Assembly: GCA_003650785.1 (NCBI GenBank)
Contig: QMRW01000042.1
Location: 1 to 9,724, forward strand
Source of the DNA: Thermoprotei archaeon
GTDB taxonomy: Archaea; Thermoproteota; Thermoprotei; Thermofilales; B20-G17
Length of the DNA: 9,724 nt
Direction: 5' to 3'
The first letter of the stretch is position 1; each line of letters begins with the position of its first letter. This document shows, piece after piece, positions 1 through 5,631 of the stretch. The notes beneath the pieces are model-generated. The model was not told the origin of the DNA, did not search any database, and was given only the letters and a program-made list of their open reading frames with translations. Position numbers and translations under genes: made by a program.

Positions 1-757
1 TGCTAGAGCAGCTGAGGAGCACGGCGGACCCCATGCCTCATGGTTCTGGAACCCCACGATCTCCGGCGGTGGAGTTCTGCTGGATATGATGTGTCACAGC
101 TTTGAGGCTGCGCGCTACCTTCTTCTAGATCCGGATAAGCCTAAGGGCGGTCTCAAACCTAAGAAAGTAGTCGCCGAAATAGCTTCACTTAAATGGACTA
201 GGCCTGAGTACATCGAGTTACTCAAGAAGACCTATAATGTCGATTACTCTAAGGTGCCAGCAGAAGACTACGCAACCGCTCTAATAGTCTATGAGGACGA
301 CGAAGGGAGCATAGTTCTGACGGAAACACATACTTCGTGGAGCTTTATAGGGGCGGGCTTAAGGCTGACTTTCGAAGTTCTAGGCCCAGAATATTCACTA
401 TGGATAAACACCCTTCAGCCAGAGCTGTTCGTATTCTTCAGCAGGAATGTGAAGATCCCACCTTCGGAAGAGTTCGTAGAGAAGCAGAACGCGGATCAAG
501 GACTAATGCCCACCATACCTGACGAGGCGGTAACTTACGGCTACCAGGCAGAAAACAGGCACATGGTTGAGTGCTTCCTACGAGGAGTTCAACCATCCGA
601 GAACTGGTATGACGGGCTCCTAATCGTACAATTAATGATGGCCGCATATATGTCAGCCGAGAAGGGAGCAAAGATAGACTTCAAGCCCGAGGAGCTCGAG
701 GACTACGTACCTAAAGTAGCAAAGGGCGAGTGGAATCCCAAATCAATAGTTGAATAA
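1..757 (+). CDS. Gfo/Idh/MocA-family oxidoreductase, 5'-truncated by window edge
   Basis: This is the C-terminal part (about 251 residues; the frame begins at base 2) of an NAD(P)-dependent oxidoreductase of the Gfo/Idh/MocA family, which oxidises or reduces sugars, inositols and related polyols in the cytosol. The Rossmann nucleotide-binding domain and the EKP lysine motif lie upstream, outside the window. What is visible is the family's central signature, GGGVLLDMMCHSFE, at visible residues 22-35, with the conserved Gly run, Asp28 and the catalytic-type His32. It is followed by the mixed alpha/beta C-terminal substrate and dimer domain. The frame is open to the left edge, so the Met at base 86 is internal. 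Family members usually have a Gly where the second Met of DMMCH stands; this is a mild deviation. The substrate cannot be read from the sequence. A T-rich stretch follows the stop, and no co-transcribed gene follows. Confidence 0.9.
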   Translation, partial: ARAAEEHGGPHASWFWNPTISGGGVLLDMMCHSFEAARYLLLDPDKPKGGLKPKKVVAEIASLKWTRPEYIELLKKTYNVDYSKVPAEDYATALIVYEDDEGSIVLTETHTSWSFIGAGLRLTFEVLGPEYSLWINTLQPELFVFFSRNVKIPPSEEFVEKQNADQGLMPTIPDEAVTYGYQAENRHMVECFLRGVQPSENWYDGLLIVQLMMAAYMSAEKGAKIDFKPEELEDYVPKVAKGEWNPKSIVE

Positions 758-795
758 GGTTGTAACCATTTAGGTATTAACATATAACTGTATTA

Positions 796-816
796 GATTA
801 TTTTCTACATCTTTTT
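796..816 (+). terminator. T-rich archaeal-type terminator after the oxidoreductase
   Basis: About 40 nt after the oxidoreductase stop there are two T-rich tracts (TTATTTT and CTTTTT). Archaeal RNA polymerase commonly terminates at such oligo-T stretches without needing a hairpin. The position fits 3'-end formation for the upstream gene. Direct proof is absent. Confidence 0.4.
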
Positions 817-885
817 GAGCCGTTTGGGGCTATTATTTAAGCTGATGCTATGTGAGGATCTAAGCTCAGTTTAGAAATAATGCTA

Positions 886-1012
886 GAGAGCCGTTCTTCC
901 CATCCGTAGCATCATGTATCAAATATATTCTTCTGCATTAGCTACGGATGGATTCATTACGGTCTCTCGGGTGGGTGAGGGGAGCACAGCTCCCGTAGCT
1001 TGCCCGAGAGAC
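886..1012. repeat. Nested inverted repeats, candidate structured RNA
   Basis: Several perfect or near-perfect inverted repeats are packed into 127 nt. Arm pair A: CCATCCGTAGC (900-910) with GCTACGGATGG (941-951), 11 bp. Pair B: GAGAG-CCGT (886-894) with ACGGTCTCTC (959-968), 9 bp with one bulged base; it encloses A. Pair C: GTCTCTCGGG (962-971) with CCCGAGAGAC (1003-1012), 10 bp. Pair D, inside C: GGGAGC (980-985) with GCTCCC (989-994), separated from C by 8-nt internal loops on each side. B and C share the segment 962-968, so they are mutually exclusive. CCGTAGC recurs at 993-999 and could also compete for 941-947. The repeats are seen directly; that they act as RNA (sRNA, attenuator) or as DNA (protein site, element end) is inference. 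No tRNA, SRP, RNase P or box C/D signature was recognised. Confidence 0.8.
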
Positions 1013-1018
1013 GCCAGT

Positions 1019-1030
1019 AAATTTATAAGC
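1019..1030. promoter_or_regulatory. TATA-like box next to the inverted repeats
   Basis: AAATTTATAAG matches the archaeal TATA consensus and is almost symmetric, so it could serve either strand (TTATAAATT on minus). Read on minus, a transcript would start near 1000 and run through the inverted-repeat cluster. Read on plus, it would start near 1050 and run toward vapB. Which is used, if either, is unknown. Confidence 0.3.
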
Positions 1031-1220
1031 CTTATGGCGGCTCGCTCCGAAGAGCACGACGAAGTTATGCGGAAATACAGTCTCGATAGACACACAGCTT
1101 CTGCCCATCTAACAGCGCTAAGAGGCATAGAAAGACATACTACGATACAGAAAGCTACAATCTAATGTTTCTACCCCCACTTAAGTGCAAGTGAATTGCG
1201 TGGTTCTCCATTGTCGCAAT

Positions 1221-1253
1221 GTATATATGTAACTATGTAACATGTATGCATGT
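1221..1253 (+). promoter_or_regulatory. vapB promoter and candidate VapBC operator
   Basis: A TATA-like run (TATATATG, 1222-1229) would place transcription start near 1250-1253, only about 10 nt before the chosen vapB ATG. Overlapping it are a direct repeat of ATGTAAC (1227-1233 and 1235-1241) and two small palindromes, ACATGT (1240-1245) and ATGCAT (1246-1251). VapB-type ribbon-helix-helix proteins usually bind repeated or palindromic sites over their own promoter together with VapC. This arrangement suggests autoregulation, which is inferred from position and repeats only. Confidence 0.5.
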
Positions 1254-1261
1254 GGTATATT

Positions 1262-1498
1262 ATGAGCGTGATAAGAGTGAGTGAAGAGACATACAACGAG
1301 CTAAAGAAGTTAAAGAGAAAGGTGGGTGCGAAAAGCATGGCTGAGTTGATATCGTTGCTTGTAAGAATATCAAAGGAAAAGATCGACGAATTTCATGGTG
1401 CTCCGGCAACATTCTTAAGGACTTTAAAATTCGCTAGCGAGGCTGGAGAATACGATTCCGAGAGGGTTGATGAGCTCTTGTACGGGGAGAAATCTTGA
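1262..1498 (+). CDS. vapB: VapB-type antitoxin
   Basis: A 78-residue antitoxin of a type II toxin-antitoxin pair. It should bind and neutralise the VapC ribonuclease encoded next to it and repress their shared promoter. The N-terminus (MSVIRVSEETYNELKKLK) has the short beta-strand plus helix pattern of archaeal VapB antitoxins with a ribbon-helix-helix-like DNA-binding domain. The charged tail (about residues 55-78, including EAGEYDSERVDELLYG) is typical of the toxin-wrapping segment. The ATG at 1262 is preferred over the in-frame ATG at 1250: it gives the usual IRVSEETY start and lies just after the predicted transcript start, whereas 1250 would add only MWYI. The stop overlaps the vapC start by 4 nt (TTGA), so the two are translationally coupled. 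Confidence 0.85.
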   Translation: MSVIRVSEETYNELKKLKRKVGAKSMAELISLLVRISKEKIDEFHGAPATFLRTLKFASEAGEYDSERVDELLYGEKS

Positions 1499-1974
1499 GC
1501 ATACTCATTGATACAGGAGTTTTTTATGCTTTTTATAATAGGAGGGATGTTCACCACAAAGATTCACTGTGCTTACTAACGCATATACTTGAAGGCCGTT
1601 TTGGACGCCCATATACAGTTGATTTAGTGGTTTCGGAGGCTTACACGCTGCTACGGTATAGGATAGGGTTTGAGGCCTCGCTCGCCTTTCTTCGAGCCTT
1701 AAAACAGAGCGGAATAACGATAATATTCCTCGATGAAGAAGGGTTCAGAGAAACCTTAAAAGTACTGAAGACTTATTCGAATAGAAACCTGAGCTTCACG
1801 GACGCATTTCTCGTAGCTTCTTCCATTACCTACGAGATCCCAATTCTTGCATCGTATGATGTAAAATCTTTCTCTGGGATAATTAGGAGCATAATCGGCA
1901 GAGGTTACGCTAACTCTCTACCTAAAGAGGAGTACGAGAGAATTGAAAACGTTGTTTCGCGATATCTATCATAA
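1495..1974 (+). CDS. vapC: VapC-type PIN-domain ribonuclease toxin
   Basis: A 159-residue single PIN domain, the toxin of the VapBC pair; PIN toxins are Mg2+/Mn2+-dependent endoribonucleases that cut tRNA, rRNA or mRNA. All four expected acidic active-site residues are visible: Asp6 in LIDTG, Glu48 in VVSEAY, Asp103 in SFTDAF and Asp122 in ASYDVKSF. The toxin therefore appears intact. It starts at TTG 1495, overlapping the vapB stop by 4 nt. The length is slightly above the usual 130-145, owing to a C-terminal extension (about residues 130-159). The RNA target cannot be deduced. The pair sits between a repeat-rich gap and a gene remnant, a common setting for toxin-antitoxin modules in accessory DNA. 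Confidence 0.9.
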   Translation: MSILIDTGVFYAFYNRRDVHHKDSLCLLTHILEGRFGRPYTVDLVVSEAYTLLRYRIGFEASLAFLRALKQSGITIIFLDEEGFRETLKVLKTYSNRNLSFTDAFLVASSITYEIPILASYDVKSFSGIIRSIIGRGYANSLPKEEYERIENVVSRYLS

Positions 1975-1985
1975 CTTTTGGGTGA

Positions 1986-2138
1986 GAGAAATACCTAGAC
2001 TTAAAGGAGAAGAGAGGACTTAAATACATAAGAATCTTCGAGAGGCTCCTAATCGAATACGAGAAGAACAGAAACGCTTATCCAACAATAGGAAGCTATC
2101 TCCCCAAATTAGTAGAAGATCTAAAAACTGTGATGTAA
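1986..2138 (+). pseudogene. Start-less coding remnant between vapC and the AK6 kinase
   Basis: An open stretch of 50 codons follows a TGA at 1983-1985 and ends at TAA 2136-2138. Its translation looks like genuine protein rather than random sequence, for example IRIFERLLIEYEKNRNAYPT and SYLPKLVEDLKTVM, and it uses the same AGA/AGG, ATA and AAG codons as its neighbours. There is no ATG, GTG or TTG near its beginning, so it is most likely the 3' end of a lost gene. It is out of frame with vapC. I do not recognise the family. Confidence 0.45.
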
Positions 2139-2201
2139 TGCAGGCTAGAAGAACGCGAACAGTAGTAGGGTTAGAGTTACTCCTATAGCTAAGAGAATGC
2201 A

Positions 2202-2235
2202 TTTTATAGGTGTTTAGAGATAGCTTAGCGAGAGG
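2202..2235 (+). promoter_or_regulatory. TATA box and ribosome binding site that fix the AK6 start
   Basis: TTTTATAG (2202-2209) is a TATA-like box that would start transcription near 2231. GAGG (2232-2235) then sits 7 nt before TTG 2243. Together they argue that the in-frame GTG at 2210 lies upstream of the transcript and is not the start. Confidence 0.45.
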
Positions 2236-2242
2236 AAAAGTT

Positions 2243-2812
2243 TTGAGGATATTAATTACAGGTACTCCAGGTGTAGGCAAAACTGTTATTTCTAAAGCTT
2301 TAGCTGAGAGACTAGGCTACGACTACATAAATCTCGCAGAGCTTGCTACTCAGAGAAACCTTATAGAGGGATATGATGAGGAGAGGAAGAGCTTCATCGT
2401 TAATGTAAACGGGCTAAACAAGCTTCTCAAGGAAGAGCTGAAGAGCCGAGATAACTTCATTATAGACACCCATCTAGTGGAGGCAGTTCCTTTGGAGGTG
2501 ATCGACTTAGTAGTAGTGTTAAGAGCTCATCCTAAATTGATAAGGGAAAGGCTTGAAAAGCGCAACTATCCTCCCATTAAGGTACGCGAGAACGTCGAAG
2601 TAGAGGTCTTGGACTACTTGCTGATAAACTCGATATCGAGATTCGGTGAGAGTAGAGTTTTCGAGGTGGACACAACTGGTAAGAGCGTCGAAGAGGTGGT
2701 TTCCGAAATAGTGGAGGCTATGGATAATCCGAAGAGGAGAAAGAAGGGTTTCGTGAACTGGATTGAGCAACTTGAGAGGGAAGGGGTGCTCGAGGAGTAC
2801 TTAAGCGCCTAG
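2243..2812 (+). CDS. AK6/Fap7-family adenylate kinase (NMP kinase)
   Basis: A 189-residue P-loop nucleoside monophosphate kinase of the archaeal/eukaryotic AK6 (hCINAP/Fap7) family. Relatives interconvert AMP/ATP and ADP, and in eukaryotes and archaea take part in small ribosomal subunit maturation with the uS11 protein (annotated Rps14 in yeast). Visible are the Walker A loop GTPGVGKT (residues 7-14), the Asp75-Thr-His motif in FIIDTHLVE, and the family's short lid and following signature, EKRNYPPIKVREN (about 105-117). A basic then acidic C-terminal tail follows (KRRKKGFVNWIEQLE). Starting at TTG 2243 gives the standard N-terminus MRILITGTPG; a GTG start at 2210 would add 11 residues. The next gene begins 69 nt later with its own promoter, so it is probably monocistronic. 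This is a core cellular gene, unlike vapBC beside it. Confidence 0.9.
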   Translation: MRILITGTPGVGKTVISKALAERLGYDYINLAELATQRNLIEGYDEERKSFIVNVNGLNKLLKEELKSRDNFIIDTHLVEAVPLEVIDLVVVLRAHPKLIRERLEKRNYPPIKVRENVEVEVLDYLLINSISRFGESRVFEVDTTGKSVEEVVSEIVEAMDNPKRRKKGFVNWIEQLEREGVLEEYLSA

Positions 2813-2849
2813 CACACAGAGCCCATTATAGCAGCCACCTCAGCTCAAC

Positions 2850-2858
2850 TTTTTAATA
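2850..2858 (+). promoter_or_regulatory. TATA box for the phosphohexomutase gene, leaderless transcript
   Basis: TTTTTAATA is centred about 28 nt before the ATG at 2882. With archaeal spacing, transcription would begin at or next to the A of the start codon, so the mRNA should be leaderless. No Shine-Dalgarno motif lies in front of the ATG, which agrees. Confidence 0.6.
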
Positions 2859-2881
2859 TCACCTACCATTTAATTACTCGT

Positions 2882-4225
2882 ATGGTTACTCAGTCCTTCC
2901 TTCGAGCCTACGACATCCGAGGTGTCATAGGTGACGAACTGCGCCTAGAAGATTTCCTAGACTTTGGTAGAGCTGTAGGGACGGTGGCTCAAGGTATCGT
3001 TATTGTGGGGAGAGATGCAAGAATTCACGGAGAAATATGTGAGAGAGCCTTCGTCAGCGGGGTATTGGAAATGGGCACGGACGTTAGCGCACTTGGTATA
3101 ACGCCTATAGGCATGCTAAGCTACGCTGTCGAGGCTTTAAATGGCGATATAGGAGTGATGGTAGGTGCTTCACATAACCCTCCTGAGTACAATGGACTAA
3201 AGTTCCTAGGAAGAAGAGGTAAATATTCAAAGGAGCTTGACGCGAGAATAAGGAAGGTGTTTCTCGAAAAGAACTTTAAGAATGTGGATTGGCAGAACAT
3301 CGGTAGGTTAAAGAGGGTTGATATAAGGGATGAGTACGTAGATTTCGTTGCCTCTAAGGCGAGTCCCGAGAGAAGTGTCAGCCTGGCAGTTGATTGTAAG
3401 AACGGCGCCGTTGGCGTTGTTCTAAGGGAAATACTGGATAGGCTTGGCTGTAACTACATTATAATAAACGAGGAGCCTAATGGTCTCTTCCCTGCGGGAG
3501 TTCCCGAACCCAAACCGGAAAATTTGAAAGATTTAATGAGAATTGTACGAGAGAAGGGCTTTGATTTGGGGCTCGCGTTTGACGGCGATGGCGATAGGGT
3601 TGTTCTGATAGATGATAGAGGTAGGTTCGTAGAGCCTGAGAAACTCGCTATACTATTCATGCACTATTTGGGAAAAAGGGGCGATAAAGTTGTAGCGAGT
3701 ATTGATTCTTCCCACATCCTTGATGAAGAGGCTAAAAAGCTTGGAATTGAGATTGTGAGGACGCGTGTAGGACACGCCTACGTCGTTCGAGCTGTCTGGG
3801 AGTTGGGAGCAATTATGGGACTTGAGCGAAGCGGCCATATGACCATTCCAAGTCTAAGGGAATTCGATGATGGAATACTACTAGCTGCGAAGATAATAGA
3901 GGTAAAGAGCAAGATTTCCGAAAAGCTTTCGGCTTTCCTGGATAAGATTCCTAAACTCTATGCGAGGAGTTTAGTCGTGAAGTGTCCGGACGACGTGAAA
4001 TTCGACGTTATCAGGAAGGTCAGGGAGGAGCTTGAGAAAAAGGGATTAAACGTAGTTACTATAGATGGTGTGAAGGTAATTTATGACGAGGGATGGTTCC
4101 TGATAAGGGCATCGAATACTCAACCACTAATAAGGATAATGGTGGAAGCGCGGACGGAAGGAGGACTTAAGGAGTTGCTAGAATACGCAAAATGTATTTT
4201 GAGAAAGTTCTATAAATGGGACTAG
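2882..4225 (+). CDS. Phosphomannomutase/phosphoglucomutase
   Basis: A 447-residue alpha-D-phosphohexomutase that moves phosphate between C1 and C6 of mannose or glucose (possibly glucosamine) phosphates. It feeds nucleotide-sugar synthesis for glycosylation and connects sugar breakdown to glycolysis. All four family motifs are present: YDIRG near the N-terminus (residues 10-14), the phosphoserine loop GASHNPPEYNG with Ser97, the metal loop DGDGDR with Asp234/236/238, and the sugar-binding segment LERSGH (314-319). A C-terminal phosphate-binding loop RASNTQPLIR (409-418) completes it. Length and domain order are normal, so it should be active. Archaeal members often accept both glucose and mannose phosphates, so the exact substrate is not assigned. 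It is convergent with the membrane-protein gene, with stops 34 nt apart, and appears to have its own leaderless promoter. Confidence 0.93.
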   Translation: MVTQSFLRAYDIRGVIGDELRLEDFLDFGRAVGTVAQGIVIVGRDARIHGEICERAFVSGVLEMGTDVSALGITPIGMLSYAVEALNGDIGVMVGASHNPPEYNGLKFLGRRGKYSKELDARIRKVFLEKNFKNVDWQNIGRLKRVDIRDEYVDFVASKASPERSVSLAVDCKNGAVGVVLREILDRLGCNYIIINEEPNGLFPAGVPEPKPENLKDLMRIVREKGFDLGLAFDGDGDRVVLIDDRGRFVEPEKLAILFMHYLGKRGDKVVASIDSSHILDEEAKKLGIEIVRTRVGHAYVVRAVWELGAIMGLERSGHMTIPSLREFDDGILLAAKIIEVKSKISEKLSAFLDKIPKLYARSLVVKCPDDVKFDVIRKVREELEKKGLNVVTIDGVKVIYDEGWFLIRASNTQPLIRIMVEARTEGGLKELLEYAKCILRKFYKWD

Positions 4226-4259
4226 TTCTTCATCACCGCCATTAAGTCACGCCAAGCCA

Positions 4260-5306
4260 TTACACCTTCCAATCTCTTGCCGGTAAGTCAAGCTTCTCGA
4301 GAAACTCCGCTACTATCTTCTTAAACTGGCGTGAAGCCTTTCTAGGCCCAGGCCTTACCTCCACTATAAGTCCTGCCTCGCCTACTGGAACTAAGTACTT
4401 GCTTGCTCTATGAATCCACTTCCTCACGACTATAGTTCCCTTAAAGGGGGATAAGATGATGAATTTACGGTAGGGCGGAGGTATCTGAAGGGAGGGGATT
4501 AAAGGATCCCTTACTTTAATGTCGTACTTCACTTTTCTCCTATCAAGTATCTGCGTCAAAACGCTTATCGCCTCGTTGAAAAGATCTCCATAGCACACCT
4601 GTGTGGTCCACAGTTTCCCGGAGAAGGTAAGGGCCAGATAGTACGCTGAAATGCCACTTACAGCTAGTCCAAGTATAGCCCAGGGGATGACTATGGTTTC
4701 CCCTATCATTGCAAATAAAACTATGGGAGCAATGCCTACCATTAGGAGTCCTATTCCCAATATCTGTCCCGTTAATAGGAACCCTCTTCCCTTTTCCTCC
4801 CTATAGGCTTTAATCAGGTAAAGCAAGGAAGGCACGGTAAAGGAGTTAACGAAAATGAAACTGGCAACTTTCACAGCCGTAGGGTATTTCACCGGAGTGC
4901 TCACTGCTATTACACAGTTTCCTATTATCCCCGCTGAGAGCAGTATGGACGGTAGTAAGATTCTCGTAAAGTCTACTCCGGAGAAGGAGAATAGTACTAT
5001 TGATGGCACACAGATAGCGTAGAAAAGGGTCATAAAGTCTTTCTGGACGATGAAGGCAAACAACGCTAGTAACGGCGCCAGTATTTTGGTAAGCTTGATT
5101 AACCGAAATTTTACTGAAATCATTTTCCCTACGATGCTGGAAGTAAACATCCGCGCTATCTTAATGTCGGAGGGGAGTAGTATCTGAGCGAAGCCCAGCA
5201 CAATAAATGAAACGGCATACAGTACGAAGTTTTTCGTAGTTAAGGCCAAGTAGAACGAAGCGAGCGCTAAAGCTACTGCGATGAGCCACTTTCTAGATAG
5301 TCTCAA
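4260..5306 (-). CDS. Uncharacterised multi-spanning membrane protein
   Basis: A 348-residue integral membrane protein that I do not recognise. About eight hydrophobic segments can be seen, near residues 7-25, 27-45, 73-90, 92-110, 114-136, 144-164, 175-200 and 203-225. A hydrophilic C-terminal domain of about 120 residues follows (226-348), with a proline-rich turn (PSLQIPPPYRKF) and a basic end. This organisation is compatible with a membrane anchor carrying a cytosolic or external domain, but no transporter or enzyme motif is visible. The TTG start at 5306 is uncertain. The reading frame is open about 66 nt further upstream (KIDWLALFRRGTPIISALL). A strong GGAGG lies 24 nt before the TTG, within that extension and too far for normal use. 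No ATG or GTG is available in between. The true N-terminus may be a rare ATC or ATT codon at 5321 or 5318. Confidence 0.75.
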   Translation of the reverse strand: MRLSRKWLIAVALALASFYLALTTKNFVLYAVSFIVLGFAQILLPSDIKIARMFTSSIVGKMISVKFRLIKLTKILAPLLALFAFIVQKDFMTLFYAICVPSIVLFSFSGVDFTRILLPSILLSAGIIGNCVIAVSTPVKYPTAVKVASFIFVNSFTVPSLLYLIKAYREEKGRGFLLTGQILGIGLLMVGIAPIVLFAMIGETIVIPWAILGLAVSGISAYYLALTFSGKLWTTQVCYGDLFNEAISVLTQILDRRKVKYDIKVRDPLIPSLQIPPPYRKFIILSPFKGTIVVRKWIHRASKYLVPVGEAGLIVEVRPGPRKASRQFKKIVAEFLEKLDLPARDWKV

Positions 5307-5330
5307 TAATGCAGAAATGATAGGGGTTCC

Positions 5331-5385
5331 CCTCCGGAAAAGTGCTAGCCAATCTATTTTAGCAGGTAGATAAAGGCATTATTAA
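5331..5385 (-). promoter_or_regulatory. Promoter and Shine-Dalgarno of the membrane-protein gene
   Basis: On the minus strand TTAATAAT (5378-5385) follows a purine-rich AAAAGG, a plausible BRE/TATA pair that would start transcription near 5355. GGAGG (5331-5335) lies inside the resulting leader. The GGAGG is 9 nt before an in-frame ATC and 12 nt before an ATT, but 24 nt before the TTG, so start selection here is unsettled. Confidence 0.45.
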
Positions 5386-5595
5386 CCTTTTCATGGAGAT
5401 GAGCGCTACCTGAGTTCAAATGTGGGACTTAGAAGAGTTCTAGGATATAGGTCTCCGAATTACGTTTATAAAGCCTATGACTGTGATCTAAGACTTCTCC
5501 CAAGAAATTACAAAATAAGCGATGATATAGGTTTCAAATTTTCCGATAGACCCTTGGAAATTATAAGCGATCTCCTCACTTTGATATTTTGTTGA
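5386..5595 (+). pseudogene. Short unrecognised reading frame, possible gene remnant
   Basis: The plus strand is open from a TAA at 5383-5385 to TGA 5593-5595. The first usable start is GTG 5422, giving 57 residues. The product looks protein-like: GYRSPNYVYKAYDCDLRLLP followed by RNYKISDDIGFKFSDRPLEI and a hydrophobic end. Codon choice matches neighbouring genes, while the opposite strand has scattered stops. No ribosome binding site precedes the GTG. The protein-like sequence also continues upstream of it without a start codon, which favours a decayed gene over a functional small protein. A TATA-like TTTATAAAG inside it (5464-5472) is explained by the coded YVYKAY. I do not recognise the family. 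Confidence 0.4.
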
Positions 5596-5631
5596 GATAA
5601 AATTAATATGAAATCTCAAGTCTCGGGTGTG

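Larger units (their letters stand above)
758..1249. other. Intergenic region without a supported gene
   Basis: This gap of nearly 500 nt lies between the oxidoreductase and vapB. It holds a T-rich terminator-like stretch, the inverted-repeat cluster at 886-1012, a TATA-like box at 1021-1029 and the vapB promoter. Open frames of 83 and 69 codons occur on both strands across the inverted repeats, but neither resembles a protein and both look like by-products of the palindromic sequence. Two short hairpins follow the main cluster: GCTC/GAGC around a CGAA loop (1044-1055) and GTCT/AGAC around a CGAT loop (1080-1091). A further hairpin, ATTGCG/CGCAAT, lies at 1195-1220. Confidence 0.6.

Noticed and set aside
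989..1035. tRNA-like stretch (CCCGTAGCTTGCCCG) resembling a tRNA 5' half
   Set aside because: No anticodon arm, T-loop sequence (GTTCRAAY) or matching acceptor strand follows. The similarity comes from the inverted-repeat arms.
914..1165. An 83-codon plus-strand open frame across the inverted repeats
   Set aside because: The first half is dictated by palindromic sequence, a 69-codon minus frame covers the same bases, composition is unlike a folded protein, and no ribosome binding site precedes the ATG.
1250..1261. ATG 1250 as start of vapB
   Set aside because: It lies at or before the predicted transcript start and only adds MWYI before the standard VapB N-terminus. Leaderless use cannot be completely excluded.
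2210..2242. GTG 2210 as start of the AK6 kinase
   Set aside because: A TATA-like box directly abuts it, so it should lie upstream of the transcript. The family starts at the equivalent of TTG 2243, which has GAGG at proper spacing.
2020..2280. An 86-codon minus-strand frame opposite the AK6 promoter and 5' end
   Set aside because: It is antisense to the coding-like remnant and the Walker A region, with no promoter or family resemblance, so it is a shadow.
5464..5472. TTTATAAAG as a promoter
   Set aside because: It matches a TATA box, but it encodes part of the YVYKAY segment of a coding-like frame and no gene start follows at a suitable distance.
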